Source: an uncultured Bacteroidales bacterium (GTDB taxonomy: Bacteria > Bacteroidota > Bacteroidia > Bacteroidales > Bacteroidaceae). From it: 34,810 nt of DNA. The translations under genes were made by a program, and so were the position numbers. Positions 8,970 through 17,587 of this stretch are shown here, piece by piece (position 1 is the first letter of the stretch; each line of letters opens with the position of its first letter). The notes under the pieces are model-generated. The model had not been told where the DNA came from. It worked only from the letters and a program-made list of their open reading frames with translations, and searched no databases. Location: positions 1 to 34,810 of the forward strand of contig CACXLY010000064.1 in NCBI GenBank assembly GCA_902768605.1, given 5' to 3'.

Positions 8970-10488
8970 CGTCATAGCGTTTCTTTCCATATTTCTTAAC
9001 AGGTTTATTATTGTCGAAAGGCTTGCGGTCGCCGCGGAAATCCTTGCGGTCGCCGCGGAAATCCTTGCGGTCGCCGCGGAACTCTTTGCGCGAGTCGCCA
9101 CGGAACTCCTTGCGTTCGCCCTTGAAGTCCTTGCGCGAGTCGCCCCGCTTGTTGTCTCTGCGGAAGTCCTCGCGGTCCTTTTTGCGTGTGAAGCGTTCGC
9201 GGGGGTCGTCCTCGAGGTGTTCCTTGAAGTCGCGGTGCTGCTTGAATCGTTTGCGGTCGGCCATCATGCGGCGTTCCTGCGCGGTCTTGATGTCGCCGCC
9301 TTCGGCACGCATATCGTTGAACTTCCCGCTGAACATCTGGTACTTGCGCAGTTCGCACTCGAGGCTGCCGTTGTAGAGCGGCGTGCGGAGCGACGGCTTG
9401 AGGCCTATCTGGTCGAAACATTCCTCGCGATAGCTGAGAACCCATGCGTCGTTGCCAGTAAAGTCGTGTTTGAACTTCGTGCCTATCATCTTGTAGAGGC
9501 CGAGCAGGTCGGGCGCGGAGATGCGCTCGCCGTATGGCGGGTTAGTGATGATGATGGCCTTCTCCGCAGGCTGCTTGAAGTTGGCGAAATCTTGCTGCTG
9601 GATGCTGATTTCCTTGCTCAGGCCGGCTGCCTTGACATTCGTTGTGGCGATGCTGACGGCGTTGTGATTGATGTCGTAGCCATAGATGTGGTGCTCGAAG
9701 TCGTGCTCTCGCGACTCGTCTTCGTAGATGCTGTCGAAGAGTTCCTGATCGAAGTCGGGCCACTTCTCGAAGGCATATTCCTTGCGATAGACGCCGGGTG
9801 CGATGCCGCGGGCTATCAAAGCGGCCTCGATGGGGATGGTACCGCTGCCGCACATCGGGTCGATGAGGTCGCACTCGCCTTTCCATCCCGTCAGCATGAT
9901 GATGCCGGCCGCGAGCACTTCGTTCAGCGGCGCCTCCATCGTCTCCTGCCTGTAGCCGCGGCGGTGCAGGCTTTCCCCGCTCGTGTCGAGCGAGAGGGTG
10001 CAGTCGTACTCGGCAATGTGGATGTGTAGCTGCAGGTCGGGGTTCGTGACGCGGATGTTGGGACGGGCTCCCGTGCGCTCTCTCATCTGGTCGACGATGG
10101 CGTCTTTCACCTTGTATGCCACGAATTTGGAGTGGCGAAACTCTTGGCTGAAGACCACGCTGTCCACGGCGAAGGTCGTCTCGTTGGTCAGGTAGCAGGT
10201 CCAGTCGATTTGTTGCACGGCGTCATATACCTCGTCGGCCGAGGTGGCGCGGAAGTGTTTGATGGGCATGAGGATACGGATGGCCGTGCGCAGCTGGAAG
10301 TTGGCGCGGTAGAGCAGCTCCTTGTTCCCGGTGAACGACACCATGCGTCGCCCTATCTGTATGTTGTTGGCGCCGAGGTCGATCAGCTCCGTCGCCAGCA
10401 CAGTCTCAAGGCCTTGGAAGGTCTTGGCAATCATTTCGAACTCTTCTCCGGCATTCGTCGCAGGAGTTTTCCAATTTGGATTTTGCAT
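8959..10488 (-). CDS. THUMP-domain class I RNA methyltransferase (RlmL-N / UPF0020 type)
   Basis: A 509-residue cytoplasmic enzyme that probably methylates a guanine N2 in 23S rRNA with S-adenosylmethionine. It has a ferredoxin-like/THUMP region (about 20-165), then the methyltransferase with LIDPMCGSGTIPIEAALIARG (about 210-230, SAM binding), GYDIN (about 275) and the catalytic ITNPPYGER motif (about 315). Residues about 415-509 form a highly charged Lys/Arg/Asp/Phe tail with RGDRKDF repeats, probably disordered and RNA-binding. That tail is an addition to the core enzyme. The start could also be the Met at residue 19 (MIAKTFQGLETVL). It lies between cysE and the peptidase gene; its stop overlaps the next ATG. 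Confidence 0.9.
   Translation of the reverse strand: MQNPNWKTPATNAGEEFEMIAKTFQGLETVLATELIDLGANNIQIGRRMVSFTGNKELLYRANFQLRTAIRILMPIKHFRATSADEVYDAVQQIDWTCYLTNETTFAVDSVVFSQEFRHSKFVAYKVKDAIVDQMRERTGARPNIRVTNPDLQLHIHIAEYDCTLSLDTSGESLHRRGYRQETMEAPLNEVLAAGIIMLTGWKGECDLIDPMCGSGTIPIEAALIARGIAPGVYRKEYAFEKWPDFDQELFDSIYEDESREHDFEHHIYGYDINHNAVSIATTNVKAAGLSKEISIQQQDFANFKQPAEKAIIITNPPYGERISAPDLLGLYKMIGTKFKHDFTGNDAWVLSYREECFDQIGLKPSLRTPLYNGSLECELRKYQMFSGKFNDMRAEGGDIKTAQERRMMADRKRFKQHRDFKEHLEDDPRERFTRKKDREDFRRDNKRGDSRKDFKGERKEFRGDSRKEFRGDRKDFRGDRKDFRGDRKPFDNNKPVKKYGKKRYDDED
9022..9150 (-). repeat. 21-bp in-frame tandem repeat coding the RGDRKDF tail
   Basis: Three near-identical 21-bp units (9022-9042, 9043-9063, 9064-9084; two identical, one with a single change) are followed by degenerate units of 21-24 bp. 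The period is a multiple of three and each unit encodes seven residues, in contrast to the non-coding 22-bp arrays elsewhere in the window. Confidence 0.85.
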
Positions 10489-10503
10489 GAATAGCTTTAT
10501 ATT

Positions 10504-10536
10504 AACTATGAACTATGAACTCTAAACTCTAAACTC
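10504..10536. repeat. 7-bp tandem repeat between cysE and the methyltransferase gene
   Basis: Two units of AACTATG, two of AACTCTA and a partial fifth unit fill most of the 50-bp gap. The sequence is non-coding. It resembles the ACTATG(A/C) words near 260-290. Confidence 0.7.
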
Positions 10537-10538
10537 CC

Positions 10539-11468
10539 CTACAGGCATCCCCAGTCTTCCGGCCGCACCACTTGGGTCTTGCGTTTCTTGGCCTGAACGA
10601 TTTGCTCGCCTGGCTTCGTGCTTTCCGTTACCCAGACGTTGCCTCCGATAACGGTGCCGCGGGCCAGCGTGATGCGTCCCAGCACGGTCGCATTGCTGTA
10701 CACGATGACGTTGTCCTCGAGTATCGGGTGACGTGCGATGCCCTTGACGGGGTTCCCGTCTTCGTCGAGCGTGAAGCTCTTCGCACCGAGCGTAACGCCC
10801 TGATACAGCTTGACATAGTTGCCGATGATGCAGGTGGCGCCTATGACGACGCCTGTGCCGTGGTCGATGGTGAAGTGGTGACCGATCTTGGCACCCGGGT
10901 GGATGTCGATGCCCGTCTCGCTGTGGGCCATTTCCGTGATGATGCGGGGGATGAGGGGCACGCCGAGCAGCAGGAGCTCATGTGCGACGCGGTAGCCGCT
11001 GATGGCTTTGATGACCGGATAGCAGCTGATGATTTCGCCGTACGACTCGGCAGCCGGGTCGCCGTTGTAGGTGGCCTCGACGTCCGTGGCAAGTATGCGG
11101 CGCAGTTCCGGCAAGCGGGAGATGAACTCCACGGCAATGGCCTGGGCCTTCTCCGTCAGTTCGCAAATCTGCTCCTTCTCTTTGCTTTGGAAGCGGAGAC
11201 CCGCCATGATTTGCTGGGTGAGCAGATGGCAGAGCCGGTCGATGCTGACGCCGATGTGGTAGGGAAGTGTCTTGCTGTTCAGCGTGGACTTTCCGTAGAA
11301 GCCAGGGAACAGGATGGAGCGGCAGAGGTCGAGTATTTCGGCAAGTTCTGGAGCGGATGGCAACGGGTCGCCATCGGTGTGCTCATAGAAGAGGCCATAC
11401 AGGGAATCAGGCTCCGAAAGGTGGGCGATGGTCTGCTTCAGCAGCTCGCCCGGTTCGATTGGACTCAT
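10539..11468 (-). CDS. cysE: Serine O-acetyltransferase
   Basis: Makes O-acetylserine from serine and acetyl-CoA, the committed step of cysteine synthesis, in the cytoplasm. The N-terminal half is helical. The C-terminal half is a left-handed beta-helix of hexapeptide repeats: DIHPGAKIGHHFTIDHGTGVVIG, then CIIGNYVKLYQGVTLGA, carrying the family's His and Asp residues, and a later VIVYSNATVLG block. I choose the ATG at 11468 (MSPIEPGELL, 309 residues). A longer frame to 11522 would add 18 residues but begins upstream of the -7 box at 11500-11507, so it would not be transcribed from that promoter. First gene of the run that ends at 5278. Confidence 0.92.
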   Translation of the reverse strand: MSPIEPGELLKQTIAHLSEPDSLYGLFYEHTDGDPLPSAPELAEILDLCRSILFPGFYGKSTLNSKTLPYHIGVSIDRLCHLLTQQIMAGLRFQSKEKEQICELTEKAQAIAVEFISRLPELRRILATDVEATYNGDPAAESYGEIISCYPVIKAISGYRVAHELLLLGVPLIPRIITEMAHSETGIDIHPGAKIGHHFTIDHGTGVVIGATCIIGNYVKLYQGVTLGAKSFTLDEDGNPVKGIARHPILEDNVIVYSNATVLGRITLARGTVIGGNVWVTESTKPGEQIVQAKKRKTQVVRPEDWGCL

Positions 11469-11499
11469 GTAAATGGGTTGTTTACAGTAAATACGGGCA

Positions 11500-11507
11500 C
11501 AAAGGTA
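11500..11507 (-). promoter_or_regulatory. -7 box for cysE
   Basis: Minus strand TACCTTTG (TAnnTTTG), 31 bases upstream of the chosen ATG. It decides the start of cysE. Confidence 0.65.
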
Positions 11508-11566
11508 CGAAGAATTATTCACAATTCATAATTCACAGTTCATTATTATTATATATGTAAGAAAAA

Positions 11567-11698
11567 ACGCCGCCAGCGGAGACAGCCGTCCACAACACGT
11601 TGCGGAGTCGCTCACATCACGTTGCTAAGCCTCCAACATCACGATGCTAAGCCGCGAGCATCACGTTGCCAAGTTCCGGCAACGACAGGCAACGGCAA
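11567..11698. repeat. 22-bp tandem array D (degenerate)
   Basis: About six 22-bp units in exact register (11567, 11589, 11611, 11633, 11655, 11677). The central ones share the core ACATCACGTTGCTAAG. The array begins with ACGCCGCCAGC after an A-run, close to the ACGCCACAGC that begins the other three arrays. It fills the space between cysE and secDF. Together with promoter, array and terminator, the 344-bp gap 11469-11812 also holds an AATTCATA run at 11513-11550 and no gene. Confidence 0.75.
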
Positions 11699-11705
11699 AA
11701 ATGAA

Positions 11706-11739
11706 GAGCCGCAACGCTGATTGTGCAACGTTGCGGCTC
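11706..11739 (-). terminator. secDF terminator
   Basis: A perfect 11-bp GC-rich stem (GAGCCGCAACG at 11706-11716 with CGTTGCGGCTC at 11729-11739) and a 12-base loop. The minus strand continues TTCATTTTTGC. It lies 74 bp after the secDF stop. Confidence 0.85.
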
Positions 11740-11812
11740 CTGCTATGAAGAAGAGTAAAGTCGGATTTCTTACATTCTGACGTCTTACTTCTGACGTCAT
11801 CTCTCTTCCATC

Positions 11813-14800
11813 TTACTTCGTCTCTGTCTCCTCCACGATGTTCTTACCTCTGGTGAGATAAGCTGTGGGAGCTGCTATGAAGATAGAGGACAGCGTACCG
11901 AATACGACACCGAGGATCATTGCAAAGGCGAAGCTGCGGATGCTGGCACCACCGAGGCAGAAGATTACGGCGAGTACGATGAACGTGGAAACAGAGGTGT
12001 TGATCGTACGGTTCAATGTGCTGTTCAGAGATGTATTGAAGAGTTCCTGCTTGTCGCGCTTCGGATGCAGGTGGAGGAACTCACGGATACGGTCGAACAC
12101 CACCACCTTGTCGTTGATTGAATAGCCGATAGCGGTCAGCACGGCACCGATGAACGTCTGGTCTATCTCGAGAGAGAATGGCATCCAGCCCCAGCAGATG
12201 CTGTACATTCCGAGAATGAGGATGATGTCCACAATCAGGGCGGTGATGGCACCGATAGAGAACGACAGGTTGCGGAAGCGGATGAAGATGTAGATGAAGA
12301 TGGCGATGAAGGCCAAGATGACGCTCCAGATGGCGCCCTTCGTGATGTCGGAAGCGACGGAGGGACCTACCTTCTGGCTGCTGATGATAGAACCACCGGC
12401 ACGTTCGTCGCGGTTGATGAAGTTCTCCAGAGTGAGGTCGCCTGCCAACAGGTTACCACCCTTCAGCGTCTCGAACAGCTTCTGCTCGATTTCGCTATCC
12501 ACCTCGATGCCGTCCTCCTCGATACGATAGTTCGTAGAGATACGGATGGTCTTGCCCTCGGTACCGAGTGCGATGGCGCTGGTGTTGCTTTCGGGGAAGG
12601 CCTCGGCCAGCAGACCGCGAACGGTCTCGGGCTGTACCTGATTCTCGAAGAGCACAACGAAGTTGCGACCGCCGGTGAAGTCGATACTCTTGCTAAAGCC
12701 ACGAGTGAGCATGAAGGCGATGCTGATGACAGCCAGCGTGCCGAAGATGGCGAAGCTCTTCTTGTATGCGCTCATGAACTTGAAGTTGGGGTTCTGGAAG
12801 GAAATCTTGTCGCCGATGGCGGTGCGGAACGTGAGGTTGAGCCACTTGTCCTTTTCCATTACCTGTGTATATACGACGCGTGTGAGGAACACAGCGGTGA
12901 AGAAGCTGACGCAGATACCGATCAGGAGGGTCGTTGCGAAGCCGCGGATGGGACCGGTACCGAAATAGTAGAGGATGATGGCCGTGATGACGGACGTCAG
13001 GTTCGAGTCGAAGATGGCGCTGAAAGCGTTGCTGTAACCAGCTGAAAGTGCTTCGCGAACCTTCTTGCCGGCCTTCATCTCTTCCTTCGTACGCTCGTAG
13101 ATGAGCACGTTGGCATCGACCGCCATACCGAGCGACAGCACCATACCGGCGATGCCGCTCATGGTGAGGGCAGCCTGGAAACTTGTCAGGATACCGACTG
13201 TGAAGAAGAGGTTCAGGACAAGAGCGCAGTTAGCAACCATGCCTGGGATGAAGCCATACATTATGATCATGTAGACCATCAGGATGACAAACGCGATGAC
13301 GCAGCTCCAAATACCTTGGCGGATGGATTCTGCACCGAGAGAGGGACCAACGATTTCTTCGCTGACAATCTTTGCGGGAGCAGGCATCTTACCTGACTTC
13401 AGTACGTTGGCAAGGTCGCGGGTGTCTTCTGCGGTGAAGCGACCTGTAATCTCGGAGTTGCCACCTGTAATCTCGCTCTGTACTGTGGGAGCACTGTAAA
13501 CGTTATCATCGAGGACGATGGCGACGCTGCGCTTGAGGTTGGCCTTTGTGAGGGCAGCCCAGCGGCGTGCACCGTCGACGTTCATCTTCATGCTTACGCA
13601 AGGCATGCCGCGCTGGTCGTAGGAGTCGCTGGCATCGGTAACAACGTCGCCCTCAAGGGGTGCACGGCCGTTACGCTCTGTCACCTTGATGGCGTACAGC
13701 TCGTAAACATTTGCACCGGCACCTTCACCCATGCCCTTCACGCCCCATTTGAGACGGAGGTCGGAAGGCAACACTTCCTTAGCCTCGGGCGAAGCGAGGA
13801 GCTCGTCGATGTCGTCCATATCGCGCTTGCTGGCAAAACCAACGACGCAACCGTAGGCGCCCTGAGCGATCTGCAAGCGGCTCAGCAAGGGATTTGCCTT
13901 GTGTGCCTTCTCGAGGTCGGCTGCAGAGACATTGGCGTTGGGAGTTGTCTCGTCGGTGTTCTCGGCAACGGCGGAGGCGAGGTCGGCAGCTGCCTTAGTT
14001 GTGTCGGCAGGAGTCTCGACCTTCAGCTCGTCGGTATGAGCAACGACAGTCTCTGTAGAGTCAGCGGGAGTCTCGTCCTTGATGCCGCTCAGGGCAGCAG
14101 CAAGCTTCCTGTCGAGGTTGATGAGGAAGGGCACGATTTCCTGCGTGTTGTAGGTCTCCCAGAACTCGAGGTTGGCGCTGCCCTGCAGCAGCTTACGCAC
14201 GCGCTCGGGCTCCTTCACGCCTGGCATTTCCACCATGATGCGGCCTTCCTGGCCCTCGAGGGCCTGGATGTTGGGCTGCACGACGCCGAAGCGGTCGATA
14301 CGTGTGCGGAGCACGTTGTAGGAGTTGTCGATGGCACTCTTCACCTCAGCGCGGAGCACGCTCTCCACCTCGGAGTCGGTGCTCTTTGTGGTCACCTTGT
14401 CGCGCAGTTGCTGTGTGGCGAAGAGTTCGGCGAGAGCCTTGTTGGGCTCCAGCGCCTTGTAGTCCTTGACGAATAAAGAAATGAAATCACTTTGGCTGGC
14501 AGCAGCCTCTTTTGTGGCCTGTTCTACGGCCTTGCGGAAGTTTTCGTCGGTCTCTTCTTTATGGTCGGCGAGTGCCTTGACTACGTCTGGCACGCTGACT
14601 TCCAAGATGACGTTCATGCCGCCCTTGAGGTCAAGACCCAGGCCAATGCCCATCTCGCGGCATTCCTTCAATGTCCACACATTGCAGTACACCTTGTTGT
14701 TGAGCAGACTGTCCATGTAGCGGTCGGCAGCAGCCTGACCTTCTGTCTGTGCAAGCTTTTCAACTTTGCTTTCGAAGTGATTGGTCACGACGGAAAAGCT

Positions 14801-14866
14801 CAGATAGAAGAGACACACAAGTGTCAGCAGTACCGCGAAAACCTTTACAAATCCTTTGTTTTGCAT
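11813..14866 (-). CDS. secDF: Fused protein translocase subunit SecDF
   Basis: Inner-membrane component of the Sec translocon that uses proton flow to help pull exported proteins across the membrane. The 1017 residues join SecD and SecF in one chain, as is usual in Bacteroidetes. The SecD half has an N-terminal helix, a large periplasmic domain (about 60-490) and GMAVDANVLIYERTKEE (about 590-606). The SecF half has IDFTGGRNF (about 730) and IGYSINDKVVVFDRIRE (about 925). The periplasmic P1 region contains an Ala/Thr/Asp/Glu-rich linker (about 265-315) that looks like a lineage-specific, disordered insert. It stands alone with its own promoter and terminator. Confidence 0.97.
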   Translation of the reverse strand: MQNKGFVKVFAVLLTLVCLFYLSFSVVTNHFESKVEKLAQTEGQAAADRYMDSLLNNKVYCNVWTLKECREMGIGLGLDLKGGMNVILEVSVPDVVKALADHKEETDENFRKAVEQATKEAAASQSDFISLFVKDYKALEPNKALAELFATQQLRDKVTTKSTDSEVESVLRAEVKSAIDNSYNVLRTRIDRFGVVQPNIQALEGQEGRIMVEMPGVKEPERVRKLLQGSANLEFWETYNTQEIVPFLINLDRKLAAALSGIKDETPADSTETVVAHTDELKVETPADTTKAAADLASAVAENTDETTPNANVSAADLEKAHKANPLLSRLQIAQGAYGCVVGFASKRDMDDIDELLASPEAKEVLPSDLRLKWGVKGMGEGAGANVYELYAIKVTERNGRAPLEGDVVTDASDSYDQRGMPCVSMKMNVDGARRWAALTKANLKRSVAIVLDDNVYSAPTVQSEITGGNSEITGRFTAEDTRDLANVLKSGKMPAPAKIVSEEIVGPSLGAESIRQGIWSCVIAFVILMVYMIIMYGFIPGMVANCALVLNLFFTVGILTSFQAALTMSGIAGMVLSLGMAVDANVLIYERTKEEMKAGKKVREALSAGYSNAFSAIFDSNLTSVITAIILYYFGTGPIRGFATTLLIGICVSFFTAVFLTRVVYTQVMEKDKWLNLTFRTAIGDKISFQNPNFKFMSAYKKSFAIFGTLAVISIAFMLTRGFSKSIDFTGGRNFVVLFENQVQPETVRGLLAEAFPESNTSAIALGTEGKTIRISTNYRIEEDGIEVDSEIEQKLFETLKGGNLLAGDLTLENFINRDERAGGSIISSQKVGPSVASDITKGAIWSVILAFIAIFIYIFIRFRNLSFSIGAITALIVDIILILGMYSICWGWMPFSLEIDQTFIGAVLTAIGYSINDKVVVFDRIREFLHLHPKRDKQELFNTSLNSTLNRTINTSVSTFIVLAVIFCLGGASIRSFAFAMILGVVFGTLSSIFIAAPTAYLTRGKNIVEETETK

Positions 14867-14923
14867 TGTTAGTAATTATTTAAGTTTTGTTTAATTATTT
14901 ACAGTTTTTAGCCAAATAGCGTG

Positions 14924-14931
14924 CAAAGATA
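14924..14931 (-). promoter_or_regulatory. -7 box for secDF
   Basis: Minus strand TATCTTTG, 57 bases upstream of the ATG at 14866, in an AT-rich leader. Confidence 0.65.
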
Positions 14932-14976
14932 CGACTTTTTCCTTAAACAGCGAGCAAAAGAGGGATTTTTTTCTTC

Positions 14977-16053
14977 TTAAAGAGGCGTTTGGCGCTCTTT
15001 TTTGCTTAATCGGACGATGAGAGGGTAGTGGTCGGAGGACGAAACTGTGCGATCGATGCGACAGGAAGTGCATTGCCAGTCGTCGGAAAAGAAGAGGTGG
15101 TCGATGTGCACCGGAAAGGAGCGTCGGGTATAGGTGAAGCCTGGTCCGTTGCCTGCCTCTCTGTAGGCGGAGGTGAGGCATTTGGCGAAGCGCTGGTAGA
15201 CGTAGGAGACGGGTGTCTCATTGAAGTCGCCGCAGGCGATGACGGAATGTCGGGCGTTGCGCCGGATGAGTGCACAGATGCTGTCTGCCTGAATGCCTCG
15301 ATAGGCAGCGGCTTCGCTCAGCTTGCCCATGAGCTTTCGCGAGCTGCTCTTTATGGCTTCGCGGTTCGGGTCGATGATAGTGCTGGTGTATTCGTCCTGT
15401 TCTTCTTTGCTGAGATGATTGCTCTCAAGATGGTTGTTAACGACAAGGAGGCTGTCGCCGTTGCAGTCAATCCAGCAGGCGAAGCTGTGATTGGAGCGTG
15501 TGGGATAGTCAATGTGTAAGGTGTCGCTCAGGATGGGGAAGTGCGTGAGAATAGCAACGTTGCTGGTCTGCAGGATGTGATAGTTGATGGAATCAAGCCA
15601 TTCCTTGCGGCTGGTAAAGAATGATTTGCTGATTTCCTGCAGGCAGACGATGTCGGCATTGGTCGTGCTGAGGAAGCGGATGAGTTCATTGCGCTGCTCG
15701 TCTGTCGTCATGTAGCCAACATTGAATGTGGTGATGGTGGTGGTGCGGGCGCTGTCGGGCGGGCTGTCCTCATTGTTGCCGAAGTGGATGGGGCAGTAGT
15801 CGAGGATGTATCCGCCGATGAGGAGTGCTCCGGCGATGGGCACCCAGACGAGTCGCGCCTTGAAGAGGAGCCAGAAGATGACGAAGAGCAGGTCGACGGC
15901 GAGGAAGACGGGAAAGGCGAGCGTCAGCAGGGAGAGACGCGGGATGATGTCGGGCGAGACGAATGTCAGGGCGACGCAGAGCCACATCAGCACGATGGTG
16001 CAGAGGTTGGCTCCCAGAAAGAGGCTGACGGATATGCGCTTCAACATGGTCAC
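14977..16053 (-). CDS. Membrane-anchored endonuclease/exonuclease/phosphatase-fold protein
   Basis: A 358-residue protein with three N-terminal membrane helices (about 8-30, 38-60, 66-85) and an EEP-fold domain (about 105-350), probably extracytoplasmic. Catalytic motifs of the fold are present: TFNVGY, the metal-binding Gln-Glu in CLQE, NNHLES, CGDFNETP and the C-terminal SSDHYPL. Members cleave nucleic acid, phosphoinositide or sphingomyelin bonds; the substrate cannot be read from the sequence. The frame begins with GTG at 16053, whose GTGA overlaps the rhomboid stop codon. The ATG six bases further in (16047) is an equally good start. Translational coupling to the rhomboid gene is likely either way. 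Confidence 0.87.
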   Translation of the reverse strand: MTMLKRISVSLFLGANLCTIVLMWLCVALTFVSPDIIPRLSLLTLAFPVFLAVDLLFVIFWLLFKARLVWVPIAGALLIGGYILDYCPIHFGNNEDSPPDSARTTTITTFNVGYMTTDEQRNELIRFLSTTNADIVCLQEISKSFFTSRKEWLDSINYHILQTSNVAILTHFPILSDTLHIDYPTRSNHSFACWIDCNGDSLLVVNNHLESNHLSKEEQDEYTSTIIDPNREAIKSSSRKLMGKLSEAAAYRGIQADSICALIRRNARHSVIACGDFNETPVSYVYQRFAKCLTSAYREAGNGPGFTYTRRSFPVHIDHLFFSDDWQCTSCRIDRTVSSSDHYPLIVRLSKKERQTPL

Positions 16054-16979
16054 TTCCTGCTGATGTCAAAGAGTCGCCTCTTTTCCTCCGGGGTGAGGCC
16101 TTCGTAGCCGTTCTTCTTTACCTTGTCGAGGATGCGGTTCAGCTCCTCTTCCTGTTCCTTTTTCTGCTGGCGGTAGGCTGCTTCCTGTCCGTAGCGTCCG
16201 CCGTAGGTGACGTCGATGTGCGGCTCTTTCTTCTTGAAGAGGGAGGAGAACCAGCGTCGGAAGCCGTCCCACGTGTTGTCGCGTGGTCCGTAGCTCCTGA
16301 AGCCGCCGCTGTTGCCGCCTCCGCCGCCTTTGCGCCAGTGGAGCAGAAGGAGCAGGCCGACCAGCATGCCGCCCAGGTGGGCCATGTGTGCCACGCCGTC
16401 GCCTTTCTGCGAGAGGGCGGAGAGGAGCTCGATGACGGCATAGCCTACGACAAAGTACTTGGCCTTGATGGGGACGGGTATGGGGAAGATGAACAGGCGC
16501 TCGTTGGGGAAGGTGACGCCGAAGGCAAGCAGGATGCCATAGACAGCGCCGGAGGCTCCGACGGTGTTCCAGTGGTTGAGGTATTCTGCCATCGGGATGA
16601 CTGCCCCGCCAAGGCTGATCTGCTCGTAGCTGCCGAAACCGTAGTACCAGTACTCGGCCGTCTGCACCAGTTCCTGCATGAGGCCTGCGCCCAGTCCGCA
16701 CGTGAGGTAGTAGAAGAGGAAGCGCTTCTGGCCCATCGTCTGTTCGATGATGCGTCCGAACATCCAGACGGCGAACATATTGAAGAAGAGGTGCTGCCAG
16801 CTGGCGTGCATGAACATGTAGGTGAAGAGTTGCCAGGGGCGGAAGTCGCTGGCGAGGAAGAAATGCAGACCGAACAGTTCTTCGAGCTCGATGCCGTGCG
16901 TGGCAAACGCCAGGCTTGCGAAGAAGCACAGCACATTGATGATGAGCAGGTTTTTCGTTACAGGAGGTATTGAGTTCAT
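16050..16979 (-). CDS. Rhomboid-family intramembrane serine protease
   Basis: Cleaves membrane segments of other proteins within the bilayer. It has six or so transmembrane helices in residues 10-215. The family motifs are present: HASWQHLFFNMFAVWMFG (about 58-75), the nucleophile serine in GASGAVYG (about 142-149) and the catalytic histidine in HMAHLGG (about 198-204). After a Gly-rich linker the cytoplasmic tail (about 225-309) has a charged helical segment ending in KKNGYEGLTPEEKRRLFDISRK, a tail found on many Bacteroidetes rhomboids. It is the first gene of a two-gene unit with the EEP protein. Confidence 0.93.
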   Translation of the reverse strand: MNSIPPVTKNLLIINVLCFFASLAFATHGIELEELFGLHFFLASDFRPWQLFTYMFMHASWQHLFFNMFAVWMFGRIIEQTMGQKRFLFYYLTCGLGAGLMQELVQTAEYWYYGFGSYEQISLGGAVIPMAEYLNHWNTVGASGAVYGILLAFGVTFPNERLFIFPIPVPIKAKYFVVGYAVIELLSALSQKGDGVAHMAHLGGMLVGLLLLLHWRKGGGGGNSGGFRSYGPRDNTWDGFRRWFSSLFKKKEPHIDVTYGGRYGQEAAYRQQKKEQEEELNRILDKVKKNGYEGLTPEEKRRLFDISRK

Positions 16980-17011
16980 CGTAATACGTCGAATATTTGT
17001 TAATTTGCGTG

Positions 17012-17019
17012 CAAAGGTA
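17012..17019 (-). promoter_or_regulatory. -7 box for the rhomboid gene
   Basis: Minus strand TACCTTTG, 32 bases before the ATG at 16979. It is divergent from the HU promoter. Confidence 0.65.
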
Positions 17020-17102
17020 CGAAAATTAGGCTAAATAATGTACCAAAAGTAGCTTAATATAAAGAATTTTCACTAATTATAGCATTTTTTTGCGGAAAAG
17101 CT

Positions 17103-17132
17103 TTGTTGTTAGACTAACTTTCGCTAAATTTG
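17103..17132 (+). promoter_or_regulatory. HU promoter
   Basis: TAAATTTG at 17125-17132 fits TAnnTTTG exactly. TTG at 17103-17105 lies 19 bases upstream, the usual -33 spacing. A leader of about 60 AT-rich bases precedes the ATG at 17198. Confidence 0.7.
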
Positions 17133-17197
17133 TCATGCAAATGTGCAATAAACAGTGTATTAAATAACCTTATTACAAACAACTTAACTATTTTTTT

Positions 17198-17461
17198 ATG
17201 AACAAGACTGATTTGGTTGCCAAGATCGCTGAGGGCGCTGGCATGAGCAAGGTTGATGCAAAGAAGGCTTTGGAGGCTACTCTGGAGGCTATTACGAAGG
17301 CCGTGAAGAAGGGTGACAAGGTTGCTCTCGTAGGCTTCGGAACATTCGACGTTACAGAGCGCAAGGCTCGCAAGGGTATCAACCCCGCTACGAAGAAAGC
17401 TATCAAGATTCCTGCAAAGAAGGTTGTTAAGTTCAAGGCTGGTAAGGAGCTCTCTTTCTAA
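17198..17461 (+). CDS. HU-family DNA-binding protein
   Basis: A small nucleoid protein of 87 residues, the typical HU/IHF length. It starts MNKTDLVAKIAEGAGMSK (the helical dimerisation half), has GFGTFDVTERKARKGINPATKK (the DNA-gripping beta arm with the conserved Gly-Phe-Gly and Arg-Lys-Gly-Asn/Ile-Pro region) and ends KAGKELSF. HU bends DNA and helps replication, recombination and repression. Its codons are strongly biased (GCT, AAG), as in highly expressed genes. It has its own promoter and a strong terminator. A second, divergent HU-related gene lies about 900 bp downstream. Confidence 0.96.
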   Translation: MNKTDLVAKIAEGAGMSKVDAKKALEATLEAITKAVKKGDKVALVGFGTFDVTERKARKGINPATKKAIKIPAKKVVKFKAGKELSF

Positions 17462-17486
17462 TCTGCAGCAACTTTCTGAGAAGTCA

Positions 17487-17516
17487 GCCTCTCCCCCATG
17501 CGGAGAGGCTTTTTTT
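17487..17516 (+). terminator. HU terminator
   Basis: Perfect 8-bp stem GCCTCTCC/GGAGAGGC (17487-17494, 17502-17509) followed by seven T. Confidence 0.92.
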
Positions 17517-17587
17517 GTGCCCTTCTCCCGGCCAGGGGGAGGGGCTGCTTCGTAATGGCCGGAACCACGCCTCACGTAGCGTCGGCC

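Noticed and set aside
8970..9101. N-terminal extension of the peptidase
   Set aside because: It lies inside the methyltransferase tail repeats in another frame; the ATG at 8969 gives a proper signal peptide.
14979..15003. Possible terminator after the EEP gene (AAAGAG/CTCTTT)
   Set aside because: The stem is short, sits inside the last codons and has no U-run on the minus strand.
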